A DNA stretch of 9,857 bases, taken from positions 1-9,857 of the forward strand of contig MGRY01000237.1 in NCBI GenBank assembly GCA_001799045.1, written 5' to 3'. This DNA comes from Deltaproteobacteria bacterium RIFCSPLOWO2_02_56_12 (GTDB lineage: Bacteria > Desulfobacterota > Binatia > UBA9968). The notes beneath the pieces are model-generated. The model was not told the origin of the DNA, did no database searches, and saw nothing but the letters and a program-made list of their open reading frames with translations. The position numbers and the translations under genes were made by a program. Shown piece after piece: positions 6,310 through 9,857 of this stretch (within the stretch, counting starts at the first letter, position 1; the number at the start of each line of letters is the position of its first letter).

Positions 6310-7447
6310 CCAAGAACATTTACTCTTGCGCAGTCGGGTCCGTTCCTGGGTGGAGAAAAACCTAATCCCGGGAATCAGAGAAGAGGCAGATATCGACAAG
6401 CAAGCCAGACAGCTCGTAAGCCACCTCGGCCAGGAGGGCTTTACCGCTTATGTGGCTGCCAAAAAATTCGGCGGAGCAAGAGAGAACGTTCAGGCGCGCG
6501 ACCTCTGTATCCTGCGGGAGGAGTTAGCCCGGGGCTCAGCTCTGGCAGACACGATGTTTGCCATGCAGGCGCTGGGGAGCTACCCGATCACGATTGCGGG
6601 AAGCGAGGAGCAAAAACAGCGTTATCTTCCTCCCATAGCCAGGGGGGAAGCCATCGCCGCCTTCGCGCTCACGGAACCTCAGGCGGGCTCCGACCTCTCC
6701 TCAATGGAGACACGGGCAGTCAGTCGAGGCGGAGAATATCGTCTCACGGGAGTCAAGTGTTTCATTTCCAATGCGGGGCTGGCTCAGACCTATACGGTCT
6801 TCGCCCTGACTGATCCTGAAAAGAAAACCAAGGGCATCAGTGCTTTCGTGGTAGAGGCAAATACCCCCGGATTTGTTCTTAAAGAAAGGACTCCCCTGCT
6901 CTCCCCTCATCCCATCGGTGTCATCGCCTTTGAGGATTGCCGTGTGCCACGAACACAACTCCTCGGCCAGGAGGGGGAGGGACTCAAAATCGCCCTGACT
7001 ACTCTCGACACCCTCAGATGCACTGTTGGCGCGGCGGCAGTAGGGTTGGCACAGAGAGCCTTGGAAGAGGCGGTTCAGTACAGTCGAAAGCGACGCCAAT
7101 TTGGACAAGCGTTGGCGGAGTTCCAGGCGACCCAGTTTAAGCTCGCTGATATGGCCACGGAGCTAGAGGCATCTCGACTTCTGGTCTACCAGGCCGCCTG
7201 GACCAGAGATCACAACCAAAGCGATCTCAAGCAAAAGTCCTCCATGGCCAAGCTCTATGCCACCGAGGCGGCGCAACGCATCGTGGATCAGGCGCTGCAG
7301 ATCCACGGCGGAACGGGTGTGGTGGTGGGAACTCCGGTGGAACGGCTTTACCGCGATGTTCGGGCTTTGCGAATCTACGAAGGAACTTCAGAGATCCAAA
7401 GGCTGGTAATCGCAAGAAATCTGTTAAAAAATAGCCAGCCGGGTTGA
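6293..7447 (+). CDS. Acyl-CoA dehydrogenase
   Basis: The protein has 384 residues, the normal length for the family. It is a soluble FAD enzyme that puts an alpha,beta double bond into an acyl-CoA and passes electrons to ETF. Features visible are the flavin/substrate loop FALTEPQAGSD (124-134), FISNAG (158-163), RKRRQFGQ (265-272), QIHGGTG (336-342) and the catalytic base Glu363 in IYEGTSEIQR. The usual 'GxRGSPTxxLxFEDVxVP' block is altered to LLSPHPIGVIAFEDCRVP (203-219). This may reflect an unusual acyl group, though it cannot be read directly. ATG 6293 is preceded by GGAG at 6284-6287 and matches the family's MDFxxxxEH start. Same strand as the SDR, 105 bases downstream, probably one transcript. 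Confidence 0.92.
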   Translation: MDFFFNQEHLLLRSRVRSWVEKNLIPGIREEADIDKQARQLVSHLGQEGFTAYVAAKKFGGARENVQARDLCILREELARGSALADTMFAMQALGSYPITIAGSEEQKQRYLPPIARGEAIAAFALTEPQAGSDLSSMETRAVSRGGEYRLTGVKCFISNAGLAQTYTVFALTDPEKKTKGISAFVVEANTPGFVLKERTPLLSPHPIGVIAFEDCRVPRTQLLGQEGEGLKIALTTLDTLRCTVGAAAVGLAQRALEEAVQYSRKRRQFGQALAEFQATQFKLADMATELEASRLLVYQAAWTRDHNQSDLKQKSSMAKLYATEAAQRIVDQALQIHGGTGVVVGTPVERLYRDVRALRIYEGTSEIQRLVIARNLLKNSQPG

Positions 7448-7502
7448 GCGAGAAAGATTTTGACTAATGCCATTTATGTCATTGTTGCCAACTACTTAAG
7501 TT

Positions 7503-7510
7503 AAAGGAGG
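7503..7510 (+). promoter_or_regulatory. Perfect Shine-Dalgarno site of the second acyl-CoA dehydrogenase
   Basis: AAAGGAGG lies 4 bases before ATG 7515 and is a near-perfect complement to the 16S rRNA tail. It is the strongest ribosome site in the window and fixes the start of the gene. No convincing promoter lies in the 67-base gap before it. Confidence 0.8.
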
Positions 7511-7514
7511 AATC

Positions 7515-8666
7515 ATGGATTTTGATTTATCAGACGAGCTCGTTGCGGCTCAGGAGCTAGCCCGAGATTTTGCCGAAAAGGAGATTGGTCCTACCGCTGC
7601 CAAGGATGACAAGGAGCATACCTTTCGCAGAGACCTGGTATCGAAAATGGGCGAACTGGGTTTTTACGGCTGCGTTATCCCGGAGAGTTATGGAGGGAAC
7701 GGCCTGGGATTTCTCGCCCTGGCGCTCATCACGGAGGAAATCGCCCGGGTTCACAGCGCCATGCGAGTCTTCATGAACATGCAGGTGGGCCCGGCCCTCA
7801 CCCTACTCCGTTTTGGCAGCGAAGAGCTGAAAAAGAGATGGATCCCGCCCCTGATCCGGGGAGAGAGCGTAGGCTGTTTCGCAATTACCGAGCCCGACGC
7901 GGGGTCGGACGTGGCTGCGATGAGGACGACGGCCGTCCGAGACGGTGACAGCTACGCTTTGAACGGCAGCAAGATCTGGATCTCCAATGCCCCGGTCGCG
8001 GATAGCGCACTGATTTATGCCGTCACCGACCGATCCCAGAAACATAGGGGAATTTCCGCCTTTTACGCGGATCTCCATCAGCCGGGAGTGAGCCGCCGAG
8101 CTCTCGATGCGCTCGGTGTCCACGCCTCTCCGCTAGGCGAATTGACCTTTGAAAACTTCCGGGTTCCGGCAGGAAACCGGATCGGAAATGAAGGGGAAGG
8201 GTTCAAGATCTGCATGTGGCAGCTCAATCAGACGCGGCTCTCCTGTGCCGCCGGCGCGCTGGGAGTGGCGCGGGCGGCCAAAGAAGCGGCGGTAAGCTAC
8301 GCCAACCAGAGGGAACAGTTCGGCCAGAAGATCGGCCAATTCCAAATGATCCAGGACGTCATCGCCCAGATGGTCGTGCACGAGGAGGCAGCTCGCCTCC
8401 TGGTCTACCGCGCCGCGTGGCTGGCGGATCGCGGGCAGCCCAACAATCTGGAAGTTTCCATAGCCAAGTATACCGCTGCCGAGGCGGCCGCCTATGCGGC
8501 GGACGGAGCGCTCAAAATCCTGGGGGCGTACGGCTACTCAACGGAGTTTCCGGTGGAGCGCTACCTGCGCGACTCCAAGTCTTATCAGATCGTCGAGGGC
8601 TCCTCGAATATTCAGAAAATCATCATCGCCCAGGACGCCCTGGGATACAGGAAGGCGAATCGATAG
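7515..8666 (+). CDS. Acyl-CoA dehydrogenase of the glutaryl-CoA / cyclic acyl-CoA dehydrogenase-like clade
   Basis: The protein has 383 residues, a full-length family member. It carries the FAITEPDAGSD loop (122-132), GSKIWISNA (151-159), GVHASPLGEL (201-210), REQFGQKIG (266-274), ILGAYGYSTEFPVERY (335-350) and the catalytic base Glu361 in IVEGSSNIQK. The HASPxGEL, LGAYGYSTE and C-terminal RKANR blocks match, from memory, the non-decarboxylating glutaryl-CoA dehydrogenase of Desulfococcus and related cyclohexenecarboxyl-CoA dehydrogenases of anaerobic aromatic and alicyclic acid degraders. Arg84 in SAMRVFMNM falls in the region that binds the distal carboxylate in glutaryl-CoA enzymes. Substrate assignment is inference, since short branched-chain acyl-CoA enzymes share several of these blocks. 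It differs clearly from the dehydrogenase upstream, so the pair probably acts on two different intermediates. Last gene of the metabolic run; no terminator is visible after it. Confidence 0.9.
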   Translation: MDFDLSDELVAAQELARDFAEKEIGPTAAKDDKEHTFRRDLVSKMGELGFYGCVIPESYGGNGLGFLALALITEEIARVHSAMRVFMNMQVGPALTLLRFGSEELKKRWIPPLIRGESVGCFAITEPDAGSDVAAMRTTAVRDGDSYALNGSKIWISNAPVADSALIYAVTDRSQKHRGISAFYADLHQPGVSRRALDALGVHASPLGELTFENFRVPAGNRIGNEGEGFKICMWQLNQTRLSCAAGALGVARAAKEAAVSYANQREQFGQKIGQFQMIQDVIAQMVVHEEAARLLVYRAAWLADRGQPNNLEVSIAKYTAAEAAAYAADGALKILGAYGYSTEFPVERYLRDSKSYQIVEGSSNIQKIIIAQDALGYRKANR

Positions 8667-8688
8667 AGCAAAAACTACGTCAGAAAAG

Positions 8689-8758
8689 ATTGTCTACATT
8701 GTCGTTCCGCAGCACTCACCCAAAGAAATTCGCGGAGAATTACGCTATAATAGACAAT
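8689..8758. repeat. ATTGTC(TA) repeats around a consensus -10 box
   Basis: ATTGTCTA at 8689-8696 and TAGACAAT at 8751-8758 are perfect 8-bp inverted repeats, 54 bp apart. A further direct ATTGTC lies at 8698-8703. The right arm begins on the last base of the TATAAT box (8746-8751) and covers the expected transcription start. A repressor binding both arms could control the small gene at 8760. A further copy extended to AGATTGTC occurs at 8687-8694 and at 9071-9078. Confidence 0.4.
8746..8751 (+). promoter_or_regulatory. Consensus -10 box placed for a leaderless message
   Basis: A perfect TATAAT ends 8 bases before the ATG at 8760. No good -35 element is found 16-18 bp upstream, so this promoter would be weak or activator dependent. 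The expected start of transcription is at or next to the ATG, and no Shine-Dalgarno precedes that ATG. Confidence 0.35.
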
Positions 8759-8759
8759 T

Positions 8760-8975
8760 ATGGAAACGGCCTCCCCACGTAGGAGTCTCATCACCCGCGT
8801 TATCCGGAACGGAGATCCTCGAACCCAAGAATCGCATTGGGACAAGGCCACGCCGGAGCAGCGAATCGAGGCGGTATGGGAACTGACGCTTCTCTGCCTT
8901 GCTTGGCAATCAAAGCAAGCCGATGAACCGCGACTTCAGAGATCTATTAGCCGAATTCAACGCCCGCAACGTTGA
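8760..8975 (+). CDS. Small protein of the type paired with MNT/AbiEii-like nucleotidyltransferases
   Basis: The protein has 71 residues. The central block WDKATPEQRIEAVWELTLL and the tail DEPRLQRSISRIQRPQR resemble the short proteins, usually 60-100 residues, that sit just before nucleotidyltransferase genes in many bacteria ('W..TPEER...', then '.RLQR...R'). Such pairs are often annotated as toxin-antitoxin-like, but the function of the small partner is unproven. The 3' end overlaps the nucleotidyltransferase relic by 53 bp in another frame, the arrangement I remember for intact pairs, which supports this frame being real. The ATG lacks a ribosome site and may be read from a leaderless message. 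With its partner destroyed, this gene may be a remnant or may keep a separate role. Confidence 0.55.
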   Translation: METASPRRSLITRVIRNGDPRTQESHWDKATPEQRIEAVWELTLLCLAWQSKQADEPRLQRSISRIQRPQR

Positions 8976-9063
8976 GTTCCTTGTGAAAAACAAGCGAGCT
9001 GCGGGACGAACCCAGGATTTGGCCGACGTTGAAAGGTTACTGGGCAAAGGAAAAAAAAGGTAG
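8923..9063 (+). pseudogene. Nucleotidyltransferase (MNT/AbiEii-like) relic with a large in-frame internal deletion
   Basis: A 46-codon ORF begins MNRDFRDLLAEFNARNVEFL and continues directly with VKNKRAAGRTQDLADVERLL, ending GKGKKR. The first part matches the usual N-terminus of small nucleotidyltransferases, in which 'VEFLVVGGYA' with the catalytic GG/S motif and DxD should follow. The second part matches their C-terminus ('NKRAAGRPQDLADVE'). Family members are about 170-190 residues, so roughly 130 codons including the whole catalytic core are missing, with the join near codon 20-21. The frame is preserved and no stop interrupts it. It is almost certainly inactive as an enzyme. A short stable peptide product cannot be excluded. 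Confidence 0.7.
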
Positions 9064-9080
9064 GATTCACAGATTGTCGA

Positions 9081-9107
9081 GGAAATCATAAGAATGGCAT
9101 GATTTTC
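9081..9107 (+). promoter_or_regulatory. Hairpin or operator upstream of the SIR2-like gene
   Basis: GGAAATCAT (9081-9089) and ATGATTTTC (9099-9107) can form a 9-bp stem with one G-U pair around a 9-base loop. The inner 7 bp, AAATCAT/ATGATTT, are a perfect inverted repeat. It ends 7 bases before the ribosome-site GGAGG at 9115-9119. It may act on translation or as a repressor site. It lacks the U run of an intrinsic terminator. Confidence 0.35.
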
Positions 9108-9124
9108 AGCTTCGGGAGGGTATA

Positions 9125-9857
9125 GTGCGGAAGATAGTCTATTTTGTCGGTGCAGGGCTGCCAAAGTCACTTGAGCTTCCCCAAAGGCCGATCCCCGTTA
9201 TGTATGATTTTGTCAGTGTCTTGGCTGACTATCTTTCGCATGACGTAATCCTGATCTTTCTGGCACGCCTGGAGCAGATGGACCCTTATCCGTACGAATG
9301 GAAGTCTCCACGAGCAAAAGAGCTTTCGAAAAGGCTCCTGGGAAACGCCCCGGATCGAAGTCCAGAAAATCTTGAAGGCTTCAAACGAGCTTTAAAAAAT
9401 CGACCGTTTGAATCGATAGAGAGCTTGCTTGAAACAGTCCAGTCCAGGGGTGATAACGAGGGGGTAATTCGTTTCGGGTACGCGATTAACCGCCTTTTTT
9501 CTGAAATCATCGGTTGGGAAGTAAACTGGGATCCACTTGAAGCGTTTATTTCTCGACAGTTTCGGCTGCCGGAAACCTTTCACACTTTTATCAGTTTTAA
9601 TTACGACCTGCTCTTGGAACGGGCGGTTGAAAAACTGACGAGCGGCGATTGGGAGGTATCGAGAGGTTACGGCTTTACAGTCAACTACGGCATAATGGAC
9701 GACTTTTTAGATCTGTCTTCTGTTAAAGCTATTGACCTTCCTGCTTCCGGCACATCTCCTAGGCGCATTGAAATTCTCAAACCACATGGCTCCCTAAACT
9801 GGCTTGTTCCCTTGAAAACCCCTTACCCCACTGACTCCACCGGGATGCGATTTGAGA
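9125..9857 (+). CDS. SIR2-like domain protein, probable NAD-consuming defence effector (3'-truncated by window end)
   Basis: The frame is open from 9092 to the window end; 244 residues are visible from GTG 9125, which has GGGAGGG (9114-9120) before it. The N-terminus, RKIVYFVGAGLPKSLELP, is a hydrophobic strand followed by the GAG loop (9-11) that binds NAD in SIR2 folds. TFISFNYDLLLERA (154-167) contains the conserved FNYD with Asn159. ILKPHGSLNWLVP (217-229) contains the HGS motif with His221, the usual catalytic pair of SIR2-like NADases in anti-phage proteins. Cys-rich zinc-finger blocks of sirtuin deacetylases are not seen, which favours a NADase over a deacetylase. Known relatives act alone or with partners (for example DSR, Thoeris ThsA, SIR2-APAZ). 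Which applies depends on the missing C-terminal half and neighbours. Codon use looks more AT-rich than in the upstream metabolic genes, consistent with accessory DNA. Confidence 0.8.
   Translation, partial: MRKIVYFVGAGLPKSLELPQRPIPVMYDFVSVLADYLSHDVILIFLARLEQMDPYPYEWKSPRAKELSKRLLGNAPDRSPENLEGFKRALKNRPFESIESLLETVQSRGDNEGVIRFGYAINRLFSEIIGWEVNWDPLEAFISRQFRLPETFHTFISFNYDLLLERAVEKLTSGDWEVSRGYGFTVNYGIMDDFLDLSSVKAIDLPASGTSPRRIEILKPHGSLNWLVPLKTPYPTDSTGMRFE

Noticed and set aside
6250..6340. Frameshift splitting a longer N-terminus of the first acyl-CoA dehydrogenase
   Set aside because: The dehydrogenase starts with a normal family N-terminus at 6293 and has full length, so the 19-codon frame is not needed as part of it.
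7467..7499. Ten-codon ORF between the two acyl-CoA dehydrogenases
   Set aside because: It has no ribosome site and no supporting context; it is short enough to be chance.
8216..8782. Open frame of 188 codons on the plus strand inside and past the second acyl-CoA dehydrogenase
   Set aside because: It is a frame-shifted reading of a clear full-length dehydrogenase, with a low-complexity Arg/Gly/Pro-rich translation typical of shadow frames.
1..9857. CRISPR array, tRNA, rRNA, insertion sequence or integrase
   Set aside because: I looked for regularly spaced repeats, tRNA-like cloverleaf segments and transposase or recombinase motifs and saw none. The AGATTGTC direct repeats alone do not show a mobile element.

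Overview
The window is a piece of a bacterial chromosome. It has dense genes, clear Shine-Dalgarno sites (AAAGGAGG before one gene), sigma70-like promoter boxes, and a Gram-negative-type lipoprotein with an M48 peptidase domain. I suspect an anaerobic or syntrophic lineage such as Desulfobacterota. The grounds are a two-gene acyl-CoA dehydrogenase cluster, one member of which resembles the anaerobic glutaryl-CoA / cyclic acyl-CoA dehydrogenase clade, plus the M48-TPR lipoprotein and the Lon-like protease. This placement is inference only; no rRNA or other marker is present.

Left part (1-2840): the 5' end of an M3-family oligoendopeptidase leaves the window on the minus strand. A class II aldolase/adducin-family gene diverges from it. 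Next comes a 123-residue uncharacterised protein with a helix-turn-helix-like C-terminal half, behind a promoter that carries a perfect 8-bp dyad. Its stop lies 2 bases from the stop of a convergent gene for an M48 metallopeptidase lipoprotein with C-terminal TPR repeats.

Middle (2841-8666): a 111-bp divergent promoter region separates the M48 gene from a four-gene, same-strand run. This run encodes a Lon-like ATP-dependent protease (Walker A plus Ser665/Lys708 dyad), a short-chain dehydrogenase/reductase whose GTG start overlaps the protease stop by 4 bp, and two acyl-CoA dehydrogenases. A 19-codon leader ORF with a strong ribosome site overlaps the start of the first acyl-CoA dehydrogenase. 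The dehydrogenases and the SDR fit a beta-oxidation-like route for an organic acid CoA thioester. No CoA ligase, hydratase, thiolase or ETF is in view. Placing a Lon-like protease at the head of this set is the unusual point.

Right part (8667-9857): the character changes to accessory DNA. A small protein of the kind found before MNT/AbiEii-like nucleotidyltransferases is followed, in the usual overlapping arrangement, by a 46-codon relic of the nucleotidyltransferase itself. The N-terminal about 20 residues are joined in frame to the C-terminal about 26, and the catalytic core is gone. ATTGTC-type repeats flank this relic. After a hairpin comes the start of a SIR2-like protein (GAG, FNYD and HGSLNW motifs) that runs off the window end. 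This is the family of NAD-consuming anti-phage effectors, so the window probably ends at the edge of a defence or accessory island. The rest of that island, beyond base 9857, would decide whether it is a known system.
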